This document shows positions 28,178 to 39,564 of a stretch of 64,000 bases of DNA, piece by piece. The notes beneath the pieces are model-generated. The model was not told where the DNA came from, did not search any database, and was given only the letters and a program-made list of their open reading frames with translations. Positions within the stretch are counted from its first letter, which is position 1; each line of letters begins with the position of its first letter. The DNA lies in the NCBI GenBank assembly GCA_020310875.1, contig CM035435.1, positions 67,907,955-67,971,954 on the forward strand, given 5' to 3'. Made by a program: the position numbers and the translations under genes. This DNA is from Ceratopteris richardii. Lineage: Eukaryota > Streptophyta > Polypodiopsida > Polypodiales > Pteridaceae.

Positions 28178-28532
28178 ATTGGTATCAGAGCAGGTCTCCG
28201 CTTCATCTAGGGCATTGTCTATACCTCTCCAGTTGCACTCTCAGAGTCGCACGAAATTTGGTAAGCATACTCAAGGTGTTTCACATATCAAAACGGCTTC
28301 GCTTTATGGTGGCAAAATCGTGATCTGAGCTCATTTTTGCCTCTGAACGAACTATCGTAGTGCTTGTGCACGCTATTTCCTCTTTTTGTGCCAAAGGTAT
28401 ATACGAGTTTCGTTTCACCTATATAAGCATCTCAAAGTCTCCTACAGGTTTAGCAGAATTCGTCTAGGTAGTTCTATTCAACTTTTTGAGATATAATCAA
28501 TTTTCTGCATCAAGGTATTTTAGTCACCGCCT

Positions 28533-31500
28533 ATGGCTGAAAGCAGTGATGTATTTCGTATGTTGGCTATTGAGGATAAGTTGGATGGTACCAACTACCC
28601 ATTATGGTCTTATATGATGCATCATGTATTGATCACAAAAGGACTATGGAATATTGTGCAGGGGGTTGAAAGACGTCCAGTTACACCTGCCAATACAGGT
28701 ACTACAAATACAGGTGCTGGAGCTGATGGAGATGGTGTCAAAGATGATGATATTCTACAGATTCCTGTTCGTGTTGTTGTTTCTATTGCACCTACTGCAG
28801 AGAAAATTCGTTGGGATGGCAGAGATGCTCAGGCACATGCATTGATAGCTTTGTCTGCCAAACGTGCCATTATTCCTCACATTCGCTCTTGCAGAACAAC
28901 TAAGGATGCTTGGGATACACTTACCACATTGTACCAGGCTAGGAATCAGGCTCGTGTTGCTTACCTCCGAAAACAATTGGAGAGTGAGCAAGTGAATGAA
29001 GGTGATTCTATGGACAGTTTTCTCACAAAGATCAAGGATTTGAAAGAGCAGTTGATGTTTGCTGATGAAGTTATGTTAGATAGCTCACTTGTGCAGACCG
29101 TTCTAAATGGTCTTCCTCACTCATATCAGAGTTTTGCTTCTACTCTTTGTTTAATCATGAAAGGCAATCCAAATGCCTTGTCATTTGAAGAGTTAGTCTC
29201 TGTTTTGTTGCAGGAAGATCAGTCTAGGTAAAACAGGTCTATTATGCATGTTGCAAATCAAGCTTTCCTGGCTAGTCAAAAGGGCAAAGGTAAATGGAGC
29301 TCTTCTACTAGTAAGCACAAATCTACAAATGGCGCTGCACATTCAAAGAAGGAAGACAAAGATGAGAAGAAATCAGAAGAGCAGAAATTGTTTTGCAAAT
29401 ATTGTAAAGCAAATGATCATATCATTAAGAGTTGTCCAAAACTGGCTGATAAAGAGGCAAAGAAGAAAGAGGCCGGAATGTTTGTTGCAGAGGCCTCTAC
29501 ACCGAAAACAGAGTCTACTAATCTTGTGCAAGTAGAAGAATGGGCATTTACTACTGTTTGCAGTTTTGACCCATCTTCTCATGAGTAGTGCATGTCTACA
29601 GTAGACTCAGATGTTTGGTACTTTGATAGTGGGGTGACCAAACATATTACCTCATAGCACAGTTTCTTCTCTTCACTCGAGCCTACCCCTACAGGGAATA
29701 TTGTTACATGCACCAACAACTCCTCCTATCCTGTTATGGGAGTTGGTAAGATAATTTTGACTACTATTGATGGTAGTTCTTTCACTTTGTCAGATGCTTT
29801 GTTTGTGACAAGGATCAAGAAAAATTTGTTATCAGTTTCTGCATTAGCCAAGATTGGCTTGGTTGTGAAATTTGTTGATGATAGATGTACAGTTCTATCA
29901 ATTGGCGACATCATTATTGCTTGTGGCATTTTATGTCATGGGCTGGATAAGCTCATAGACTATGAAATATCTGTAAATGATTTGGCATGTGCAGTACATG
30001 ATTCTCACGCTATGTCAGATGCAAAGTTGTGGCATGCACGCTTTGGTCATCTGAATTTTGCTAGTTTGCTATGCCTGCAAAAATCTGAAATGGTGTTCTC
30101 TTTGTCCAAACTTGAGGCACCCGGTAAACATGTATGTGAAGGCTAATTTCTGGGCAAAATGCAGCGTTCTTCCTTTCCAAAAGATGGTTCATTTTGGGCT
30201 ACTCAGAAATTATAGCTTGTACATAGTGATGTCCGTGGTCCTATGCAGACACCTTCTTTTGGGAACTATCTTTACTTCATGACTTTCGATGATTTTTCCA
30301 GGCATGCATGGGTATATCCATTGAAGGAAAAGTCCGAAGTGTTTATGTGCTTCAAACAGTTTCTAGTTTTGGATGAAAATCTGTCAGCATGTAAAATGGG
30401 CACCCTCCATTCTGATCGAGGGGGGAATATATGTCTTCTGACTTTAATGCATTTCTAGCTCCACGTGGGATAAAATATCAATGTACACTGTCATACACAC
30501 CTCAACAGAATGGTGTTGCTAAACGAAAGAACAGGTCACTCATGGAGGTGGCGAGCTGTATGGTCAAGAGTCAGGCTTTACCACATAGTTTCTGGTTTGA
30601 GGTTGTCATGTGTGCAACCTCCTATGTACTTAACAGGTGTCCCACTAAAGCGCTGCAGTCTATCACTCCATATGAGGCTTGGCATGGTCGCAAGCCATCT
30701 GTTGCTCATCTGCATGTTTCTGGTTGTCTGGCATATGCATTAGTGTCTGAATAACATCGCAAAAAATTGGATGATAAAGCAGTAAAATATATTTTTGTTG
30801 GCTATAGTTCTGAAAGTAAAGACTATCGTCTGTATTATACACACACTAAACCCATTCTGGTTAGCCGTGATGTTGTTTTTGTGGAAGATGTTATTCAACC
30901 ATTGCTTTCATGTACTAAGGAGACATTTGTTAGCTCCAATGACATGTATAATACTTTGCTGCCTCTTTTTACAAGTGGACAATCTAGTGCTGGTCCTAAT
31001 GAGGCAACTTCTCAACCTTTGCAGGTTTCATGTGATGATGCAGATCATTCCATTTTTTATGCAGATTTACATGATGCTCTTGTTGATGCACCTCTATCAT
31101 ATCGTACTCGATCAGGCTCTCATAGTGCCTCTTTTGCATCACATTGCTATGCTATGGTTGTGTCTCATCTCTCTAATGAGAATGAGTCTCTTTCATTTGA
31201 AGAAGCACAAAAATTCAAAAAATTGGATGGTTGTTATGCAATCTGAATATGATGCTATAATGAAGAATGGTACCTAGTCTTTATGTGACTTGCCTCCTGG
31301 CAAGAAGGCCATTGACACTAAGTGGGTACACAAGCTGAAGCATAAACCTAATGGAACAGTTGATAGGTATAAAGCTAGGCTTGTTGCAAAGGGTTATGCG
31401 TAGGAAGAGGAATTAATTTTGATGAAACCTTTTCTCATATTTGTCGAATGATCATTGTTCATAGCATCTATGCACTTGCAGTCCATCATGGTTGGAATGT

Positions 31501-32722
31501 ACATCAGTTGGACATTAAAACAGCATTTCTAAATGGTGACTTGCATAAAGAAGTGTATGTTTTTCGGCGCATTGGCTTTGTGCAAAAAGGGCATGAAAAC
31601 TAGGTATGCATGTTAAAGAAGGCATTATATGGTTTAAAGCAAGCACCACGTGCTTGGTATAAAAAGATACATGCCTATCTGATTGCACGTGGTTTTGAGA
31701 ACAGTCCAACTGAAAGCACCTTATATCTTAAGCGTGCTAATGATGTGCTTCTGATCATTGTGGTATATGTTCATGACATGCTGCTCAATGGTCCTCACGA
31801 CATGCATATTGTTGATTTTAATGCTGATTTGCATGACTCATTTGAGATGTCAGATTTGGAGCATTTGCATCACTATTTGGGCATTCAATTTATGCAAGTT
31901 GATGGTGGAATGTCTTTGTGTCAAATGAAATATATTGACACATTATTGCAATGTTTTGGCTTTGAAGATTGTAAGACTATTGCCACTCCTATGGAGACAC
32001 GCTTACGATTGAGTCTTCATGATGTTGGAGATGCATTTGATGATGTTCTCTATCAATAGGCTGTTGGATTTTTTATTTACATATGCATTACTCGGCCAGA
32101 TATTCAGTTTGTTGTCTCACAGATGAGCAGGTTTATGCATTGCCTAGGTGTCAAGCATTGGGAGGCAGTTAAGCACATCTTTCACTACTTGAGTGGTACC
32201 CGGCTACTTGGATTGTTTTATCCCAAGGGGGGATCACTACCGCCAGATTTGCATGCTTTTTTTGACAGTGATTGGGTTGGTTGGTATGACACTCGTGTGT
32301 CCACCAGTGGTTTTTGCTTCATGCTTGGTAGCTCATGTATATCTTGTTCGAACAAGAAGTAGCCTAATGTAGCCACTTCTAGTTGTGAGGCTGAGTATAG
32401 GGAAGCTTTCACATTGACTGTTGAGTGTGTGTGGCTTAGATGCCTTATGGCTGATTTGGATGTTGGACAGTCTTCTGCCACCACCATCTTCACTGACAGT
32501 CAAAGCGCATTTGCAGTTGCGAGGAACCCTGTGTTCCATGCTCGCACTAAGCACATTGAGGTGCATTATGATTATGTCAGGGAGAGGTTCTCTGCTGGGC
32601 AGATGAGCTTGGCATATGTGCCCACACAGGAGAACATTGCAAACCTTTTTATGAAGGCTCTGCCTAGGGAGAAATTTGAAGCTTTCCGCAAAGCTTTGGG
32701 CTTACTTCCTTTTGTGGATTGA
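28533..32722 (+). pseudogene. COP-C gag-pol region, array copy 4 plus unique 3' part
   Basis: The left part to 31563 repeats the array content. The right part is unique in the window: the rest of reverse transcriptase (about 31564-31800) and RNase H (about 32250-32722) with the DSDW and TDSQSA motifs, ending in the same ALGLLPFVD-type C-terminus as COP-B and COP-D. The order is that of Ty1/copia. It is a fossil with several breaks. Confidence 0.9.
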
Positions 32723-32795
32723 TTCCACATAGCTTGGAACTTCCTTATACATGAGTGCCAGCTCCTTGTTCACCGCATCACCCCAAGGGGGGATT

Positions 32796-33024
32796 TATTG
32801 ATATATTTAGGTAGTGATGTGTGTGAACACTCTAGGACTGCCAGGGCACTTTTTTCCTCTTTAAGAGGTTTTTTCCCCTGGCTTGTATATACGCCAATTG
32901 CGCTAACATGCTACTTATCTTTGTACATTCTAGTGGTAATACATTCAGCATTGTGTGTTGTGCTCCAATCTTCGTCTTCTTCCTTGTGGTGTTCGTGTGC
33001 TTCCGTAGATGTCTAACTCCAACA
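32796..33024 (+). repeat. COP-C 3' LTR
   Basis: This 229-bp LTR is preceded by the purine tract AAGGGGGGAT. It is clearly more diverged from the four upstream LTRs (about 12%) than they are from each other. Confidence 0.94.
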
Positions 33025-33224
33025 AAACAATGGTTGTACAAGCCCAAACATTCTTCCTAATTTGGGAGGTCCCATTAGCTAATATAGTCATTGAAGTATT
33101 CAAAACTTCTATACATGAACAAAGTATAGTTTGTGAACTTATGAATGTACTAAAAACACTTACGTTGATGGTAGAAAAAGATGAGCTTACTTCGATACAT
33201 TATGTACTTTCTTGCACAAGCAAG
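33025..33224. other. Short flank of COP-C, nothing recognised
   Basis: The first five bases are the right target duplication (AAACA). The rest has no convincing frame or match inside the window. Confidence 0.5.
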
Positions 33225-34700
33225 TACTCCTTAGCTCTCCCATGAGCTTTCCTTAGGTACTTTGGTTAGAATAATATATGGCTCCCCCTACCACAATCAT
33301 CTTGATTCCTTAGTATAAGATAATCTTTTATAATTATTTGATTGCATCGGAGGAGGTACCAACACAATCAAAGATATCGTTCTTGTCATCACCCTCATCA
33401 AGCAGGAAATTACTCCTTTTAAGAAAGTGATTACCTTTCTTGTCATATATAGTGTTTAGACCTTGGTCCACCTATTTTAGACCTTTGATTCACCTTGTTC
33501 CATATTGATTCGTCCACTTCTGTGTGATGTTTTCCACCCTTGTACGGTCCAATGATTTGTGGTCTTTTGTCCTGATTGTAGTTGAAGTTGGTGAGTCATC
33601 ATCATCGAGTGGTTCTACTCTGCTTGTTCATCTGGTTCAACTTTCTAAGTTTTGTTTCATGCCCTATCTCATTCATCACTCAAAAAAAGAAAGTTCTATA
33701 ACATAAATTATATACCATAATGATATTCATTAATTTATACAAAAATAAACACTTGTTAAAAGATCTTGGGTGCTTTCCTTCTTCTTTTCCTTTTTAAGAA
33801 TCAAGTTTTCTAAAATTCATCAAGCCCATTTAGTTTAAGCATGATTTCCATATGATTAGAGATATGAATGGATTTTTGTTCGTCTCTTTCCATGGCCCTA
33901 TCTGACTCTTTCCAATTTATTTGCTCCTCATTCTTTGGCAACAACTCTCTAAGAAACAATATCACCAAGAGGTTCTATTCATATAAAAGAGATCCCATTT
34001 CTTTTATTCTAATCCACCACTTGTAAGCACACCATCTATCAAGAGTCTCTTCGAAGACTTGATACTAAAGTGGGTTGCATGTTAGTCGATGCAAGTTTGC
34101 CATTTTTGCAAGAAGGCCTTTACTATAATCTTCATCATCCACCATAAATCTTAGTGACTTGAGGTCTTTTAATAATGCAACCTTTCTAAAGTGGTTTTAC
34201 TACTCCACCCTACTTCTTTCTATACATGCATTGATGTTTCTTGTGTGATAAGAGATTTTCCTTAAACTGACACTTGTGGCTTAAGGTCCTTTAATCATGC
34301 ATTTTTCCTTAAACTATCATTTGTAGTTTTACTACTCTGGCTCACCTCTTTCCCATGTTTGTGTTCCTTGGGGACAAGTGATACTTGTTCACTACTAATC
34401 ACAAACTAAAAGAATTAAGTCTAAAAAGTAACTATACTTTTGATTGCTCAAAGGATCAGATCATTGTTTCCCATCGAGGTCTCCCATTCTTGATCCTCTC
34501 TATAAGCAACTCATATTTCTTAAGAGCTAGGAGTCCATTGTAGGTATCTTGACCTTCTCCAATTGTTTCATACTTAATCGCTTGGGATATAGATTGAACA
34601 TTTGGAGGTGTGCTAGTGATATCCACATCCTCCCTTTGTGACATGATTTCTCAAAACAAATTATAACCAATAATAGAAGTAAAGAAATAACTAAATTAAA
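33225..34700. repeat. RF-c block, copy 1
   Basis: This matches 35700-37000 along nearly all its length and 58793-59220 in its right part. The minus strand shows peptide stretches conserved between copies: about 33930-34070 reads WCAYKWW, KEMGSL and LVILFLRE, and 34456-34644 reads MSQREDVDITSTPPNVQS. I do not recognise the protein. It may be an eroded gene of a mobile element. Confidence 0.7.
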
Positions 34701-35240
34701 GAAAACCGAACAAATAACACTTCCCTAACAAGTTATTTGATGCTCTATATGTGGTTGCTAAGTACAATGGAGCAATGGAATGCTCAAAGCACCTCTCATT
34801 CAATCCGCTCAAGGTTGAAAATTGGCTTTGAAATGTCTCATATCATCACATTTTTTCTTGGAGTTCAAAGAGTATGAATGCAAGCCATATGTGGAGATAG
34901 AATAACCTTGGAAGCATGATACACAATATATCACTGATTACAAAATGTACAAGGACATTGGGTACATACAATTTGAGGGCAAGAAACATTTGAAAGATTA
35001 AAAAAAGGTGCATTTGCAACCCTAGAAGTGGTCACACACCAAGAATACTAAAATGTACCAAAAAATATGGATTAATCTCAATCATACTACAATGATTACA
35101 AGAAAACCCCGAATTCACCCTCAAAAGAAAGTGAAAATATAAGCTCATGGTAACCAACGAGAAGACTATATAGTAGATCAGTTAGATTGGAAATTCCTTA
35201 TACAAGAGTTCTAATATACAATACAAGAGTGCGTTTTTAA
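34700..35240. repeat. RF-a block, copy 1
   Basis: This matches 42960-43173 plus 48312-48640, and 59235-59650. At about 34880-34900 it has the uninterrupted form of the site where COP-D is inserted in another copy. No gene is seen. Confidence 0.7.
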
Positions 35241-35690
35241 GATGACACTGTTGCAATTAGCTACAATGGCCCTGTTTTCTACACAGATACTTATAAACAT
35301 AAGACATTTTCTTTTGATCAACGAGAATATCACATGCCTTGAGTAAAATATTGAGAACTATACATTATGTCAGTATAGTTTTTCCACCTATGCATAGAAT
35401 AGACATCCTAGGTGTTTGGCCCAATCGAAGATGATTAGATATTTTCATGGCCCTAAAGTTTAAACACAATTCAGTCAATCCATCTCCATGTGCGTTTTGT
35501 ATCCAAGCCTCACAAACACTAAGATTTACCGTTTCTTGGAATACGGCAGTCAATCATCCGCACTTGGAATGCGGCAGTCAGCCATTCAGATCAATCCCAC
35601 TTATCATCATCCATGGCAAAACAATAAAGAGCGCCCCTCGCTCTACTCACGCACAGGTGATTCGTTGAGGTAGCAAAAGACCAGCTTACT
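35240..35690. repeat. RF-L block, partial copy
   Basis: This corresponds to the right two thirds of the RF-L copies at 37640-38465 and 49704-50450. It includes the plus-strand peptide VAISYNGPVFY and the tail with the repeated GGCAGTCA motif. No gene is assigned. Confidence 0.7.
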
Positions 35691-37020
35691 TAAGTCCGTT
35701 ATGAAGTACTCCTTAGCTCTGCCATGAGCTTTTCTTGCACCACAAGTACCTTGGCTAGAAAATCTCTTATTATTATTTGATTGTGTTGGTGGATGTACCA
35801 ACACAATCAAAGCTATTGTTCTTGTAGTCAAACTCATCTAGTAGGCAATTACTCCTCTTAAGCAAGCGGTTACCTTTCTTGCAATATATAGTGTCCACCT
35901 ATTTTAGACCTTTGATTCACCTTCGTCCACTTTCTTGTGATGTTTTCCACCCTAATACGGTCCAACGATTTGTGGTCTTGTGTCCTGATTGTAGTTGAAG
36001 TTGGTGAGTCATCGTCGTCAAGTGGTTCTACTCCACTTTTTCATTTGGTTCAACTTTCTAAGTTATGTTTCATGTTCTATCTCATTCATCACTCAAAAAA
36101 AAAGAAAGTTCTATAACATAAATTATGTACCATTATGATTTTCATTAATTTATACAAAAATAAACACTTGATTACAGTGGATAGTTGTTCACCTATTTGC
36201 ATGGTCCTATCTGACTCTTTCCAATTCCTTTGCTCATCATTCTTTGGCAACGACTCTCTAAGAAACAATATCACCAAGGGGTTATAGTCATATGAAAGAG
36301 ACCCCATTTCTTTTAGTCTCCTCCACCAGTTGTAAGCACACCATCTAGCAAGAATCTCTTCCAAGACCTGGTACTAAAGTGGGTTGCATGTCAATTGATG
36401 CAAGTTTTCCATTTTCGCAAGAAGGCCTTTACTATGGTCTTAATCATCCACCATAAATCTTAGTGACTTGAGGCCTTTTAATAATGTAAACTTTCTAAAG
36501 TGGTTTTAGTACTCTACCCTACTTCTTTCTATACATGTGTTGGTGTTACTTGTGTGACAAGTGATTTTCCTTAAACTATCACTCGTGACTTAAGGTCCTT
36601 TAATCATGCATTTTTCTTTAAACCATCATCTTTAGTTTTACTACTTTGCCTCACCTCTTTCCCATGTTTGTGTTTCTGTTTTTGTGGTACAAGCGATACT
36701 TGTTCGTTTCTAATCACAAACTAAAAGAATTAATTCTAAAAAGTAACGGTAGTTTTGATTGCTCAAAGGATCAAATCATTGTTTCCCATCCAAATCTCCC
36801 ATTCTTGATCCTCTATAAGAAACTCATATTTCTTAAGAGCTAGAAGTTCATTGTAGCTATCTAGGCCTTTCTCCGATTGTATCATGTTCAATTAATTGCT
36901 TGGGATCTAGTTTCAACATGTGGAGGTGTGCTAGTGATATCCACATCCTCCCTTTATGACATGGTTTCTCAAAACAACTCTTAATCGATAATAGAAGTAA
37001 AGAAGTAACTAAATCAAAGC
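35690..37020. repeat. RF-c block, copy 2
   Basis: This is a second RF-c copy, about 2.4 kb after copy 1. On the minus strand, 36140-36364 reads MEEILARWCAYNWW followed by KEMGSLSYDYNPLVILFLRE, as in copy 1. Repetition of the peptide in diverged copies hints at past coding. The function is unknown. Confidence 0.7.
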
Positions 37021-37640
37021 AAAACGCATAGATGTATAGAGACGCCCGTTGTCCCATACTCCATAATTCTTCGCATATCTTGGTAGCTCTCTTTGTGTGC
37101 GTTGAAACAAGCCACAACATTTGTAATTATGATACTTGATTACCGAATTGAAAGCTTTAAAAGGTATGTAGGTGAAGGAAGATAGACAATAGAGGCATGA
37201 CTTGATGAATGAGAATGAATTTTGGAGGGGCAAGAAAACCCTCAAAACTTGTACATACTTTTGAGTTTATCTATGTGCCTTCCTAGTTCTTACCACGTTC
37301 TCAGTGAATCCATGAAGTTCTTCTCACGAAGCCCCTTAATCTCCTCTAAATTCTCTTCCAAAATAGGATACATAGTGTATTGCAATGGATGAATAGATGT
37401 TTCTTGGACTTGGATGGTGAATTCAGGCTCCTCATTGAATGTGCATCCACAACAATCTGTGCAATCCCATATATGGGTGTGCAACTATGGATCTCGAGTT
37501 ATGAAGTGCTGTTGAAGTATGAGAGAGAGGAGTTGAGGCCTCCTTGTCTTCAAACAAGCTCACACTCGTAGTTCATCTTTTGAAACGTGAAGAGACAAGA
37601 CTTTTTCAACTACGAAGGAATGGTAGTCTTGGCGATTGAC
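37020..37640. repeat. RF-b block, copy
   Basis: This matches 49130-49703. The minus strand reads HTHIWDC, CCG, TFNEEPEF and YTMYPILEENL at about 37330-37484, with a close counterpart at 49380-49554. I do not recognise the product. Confidence 0.65.
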
Positions 37641-38465
37641 CTACTTTGATGCCAATGCCATGATATCACTTCCTTTGATCGTCCCCATTTTTCCATTTAA
37701 TCAATTTGATGAAGGCAACAATGCCACTGCATCGTCCTTGAAATGAGTCACATGTAAGATGATGCATCATGGACTACCCCATCATCAATCATATCACGTC
37801 TCGTCTCTCCATACAAATAATGTCTAGAACACTTAGGTGGCTATTCATATGAGTGCAAGATGGTTTAGTTTGCACTCATACGCATTCAAGATAAAGCGGA
37901 TATTCTCATGAACATAAATTGCATTGCCATGGTGACCCATAAAAGTTTTGGAGGTGACATTGTTGCAATTAGCTACAATGGCCTTGTTTTTTACTTAAGC
38001 ATGAGAAAATTTGTTTTGATCAACGAGAATCAAATCATGAAACACCAGTATTTTAGTAAATTGTAAACCATATGCTCAATGGTTTGATGTTCCACCAAAT
38101 ACCTTGTCATTTAGACATGCCTTGAGTAAAATATTGAGAATTATGTCACGATAATTTTATCACATATGCATAGAATAGACATCCTAGGTGTTTGGCCCAA
38201 TCGAAGATGATTAGATATCTTCATGGCCCTAAAGTCTAAACAGAATTCACTCAATCCATCTCCATGTGCGTTTTGTACTCCCAACACCCTTATCCAAGCC
38301 TCACAAATACCAAGATATACAATTTCCTAGACTATGGCAGTCAGTCGTCCGCACTTGAAATGCGGCAGTCAGTCAGTCATTCATTCAGATCAATCCATGC
38401 TTCCGTATCCCACTTATCATCATCCATGGCAAAACAATAAAGAGCGCCCCTCGCTCTACTCACGC
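37640..38465. repeat. RF-L block, fullest copy
   Basis: This begins with text whose reverse complement, TTGGCATCAAAGTAGG, looks like a diverged initiator-Met primer binding site, and continues through the conserved plus-strand peptide (HKSF, ISYNG). It ends in the tail with GGCAGTCAGTCAGTCATTC and CTCGCTCTACTCACGC. If the primer site is real, RF-L would be the LTR of a minus-strand element. This is inference. Confidence 0.6.
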
Positions 38466-39560
38466 AGATTCTCTGTGTGTGAGTCTGTCCCTAGAAATCT
38501 CCCTCACCCTCTGAATAACGCAGATAGTCTGGAAAAGTGCATCTACTACCATGGGTGGTCCATCTAACTCTACCCTGATGATGTCATGTGGCACTGACTG
38601 TTTCCCACACAATAGTCCCAGGATCATACATACTTGTGGTCTCTCCATCGCACTCCATTGGGTGACTATGAGACATGGGGCCCAAACATTGCCGCAGCAT
38701 ACATCATAGCTAGTCTTACTAGTGTGTCAAATAGCCACCCCTTGCCTGCCTCATGCTGAAGGGGCCAGGCAAGCTCGTGAATGTGACTCCAAGGTACACA
38801 TAGGAAGTGACCACCTCAATCTGTCTACCGGTAGCTCTAAATTGTGCTGCATTCCTCACCATGGGGAAGGTGTGAAAGATCATGACGTTGGTCTTGCCAA
38901 GGTTTACTGTCAAGACCCTATGTACAAAACTCACTGAGGGCATCCAAGTGATGTTGTAATCCCTCAGGTGACTCTAAAATCAATACAATGTCATCAGCAT
39001 ATAATAAAATGAGGACATGTGTACCTACAAGTTCTCCACCCTCTCCTCCAGCTCGGAGAAGGTAGTCCTCAATCCCGTCAATGTAGAGACCAAATAGAGT
39101 GGGGGAGAGTAGGAAGCCTTGCTTAACACCGATGGTGCTACACTGCTAGCAATGCCTGGACACTCTATCCTCGCAGTCACCTACTCATAGAGTACATATA
39201 TGGTCCAAATCATCTTTGATGGTACTCCCAAGCTCTAGAGGTGTCCAAAGTGCCTCTCTCATGGCATTGTATCAAAAGCCTTGCGGAAGTCCACAAAGTG
39301 GAAATATAATCTCTTCTTCCACACCTTTGCCTCGTCAATGAAGAAGCACAAAATGAAGATGTGATCAATAGTGGGGAAAGCCCATCGAAAACTTGCATGG
39401 CCTCATGCTCGTAGCCCCTTAGTATTTGCATATGAGCTCAGCTCTTCCTCAAGTATGGCCCCATATAGTTTGGCCATGGTGTGGCCAATCATGATGGTCA
39501 TGTAGTTCCCTGGGTCCATGGTGTCACCAGATTAGTGGATAGGCACAAATTAGTAGTTCC
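38466..39560 (-). pseudogene. LINE (non-LTR) reverse transcriptase fragment
   Basis: Read on the minus strand from 39560 downward, the motifs of a non-LTR reverse transcriptase appear in order: MTIMIGHTMAKLYGAILEEE (about 39510-39440), HFVDFRKAFDTMP (about 39303-39262, motif A), VKQGFLLSPTLFGLYIDGIE (about 39130-39070, motif B), LLYADDIVLI (about 39010-38980, catalytic motif C), VNLGKTNVMIF (about 38905-38873), YVYLGVTF, then GKQSVPHDIIRVEL (about 38610-38565) in the C-terminal part. The frame changes at least twice (between motifs A and B, and between motif C and VNLGKT), and in-frame stops occur after motif A. The endonuclease, the first open reading frame and a poly(A) tail are absent. The fragment abuts an RF-L tail at 38465. 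It cannot work as it stands. Confidence 0.9.
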
Positions 39561-39564
39561 CTTA

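Larger units (their letters stand above)
11231..31563 (+). repeat. Tandem array, 5188-bp period, four copies of segment 1 and three of segment 2
   Basis: Segment 1 (4769 bp) is RF flank plus COP-C LTR, gag and pol up to mid reverse transcriptase. It recurs at 11231-15999, 16419-21187, 21607-26375 and 26795-31563. Segment 2 (427 bp) joins consecutive copies. By eye about a dozen sites vary among the four copies, so identity is about 99.9%. Segment 2 matches 49704-50130 with one difference seen. Junctions overlap by GTTTT (5 bp) and ATG (3 bp), and the lengths add up exactly to the period. Copy 4 continues into the rest of COP-C. Only the outer boundaries are unique. Confidence 0.93.
12384..33024 (+). 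mobile_element. COP-C: Ty1/copia element enlarged by the tandem array
   Basis: The outer ends are a 230-bp 5' LTR (12384-12613) and a 229-bp 3' LTR (32796-33024), flanked by AAATA and AAACA, a target duplication with one difference. From the fourth internal LTR to the 3' end is 5077 bp, the expected element size. The outer LTRs differ at roughly 27 positions (about 12%), so the insertion is old, while the array copies inside it are about 99.9% alike and therefore recent. The coding part is broken, with several breaks per copy. Confidence 0.92.

Noticed and set aside
11231-31563. Array as a centromeric satellite or as separate copia insertions
   Set aside because: Only four units exist, with a 5.2-kb period. 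The internal LTRs lack fresh target duplications, and every unit ends at the same non-LTR junction.
11231-31563. Array as one-LTR or two-LTR retroviral-type circles
   Set aside because: Such circles join LTR ends. Here the joins lie in reverse transcriptase and in flanking RF DNA, and a foreign 427-bp segment is included.
35560-35640. Repeated GGCAGTCA motif as a regulatory array
   Set aside because: It is part of the RF-L tail and recurs in every copy of that repeat. Nothing points to a regulatory role.
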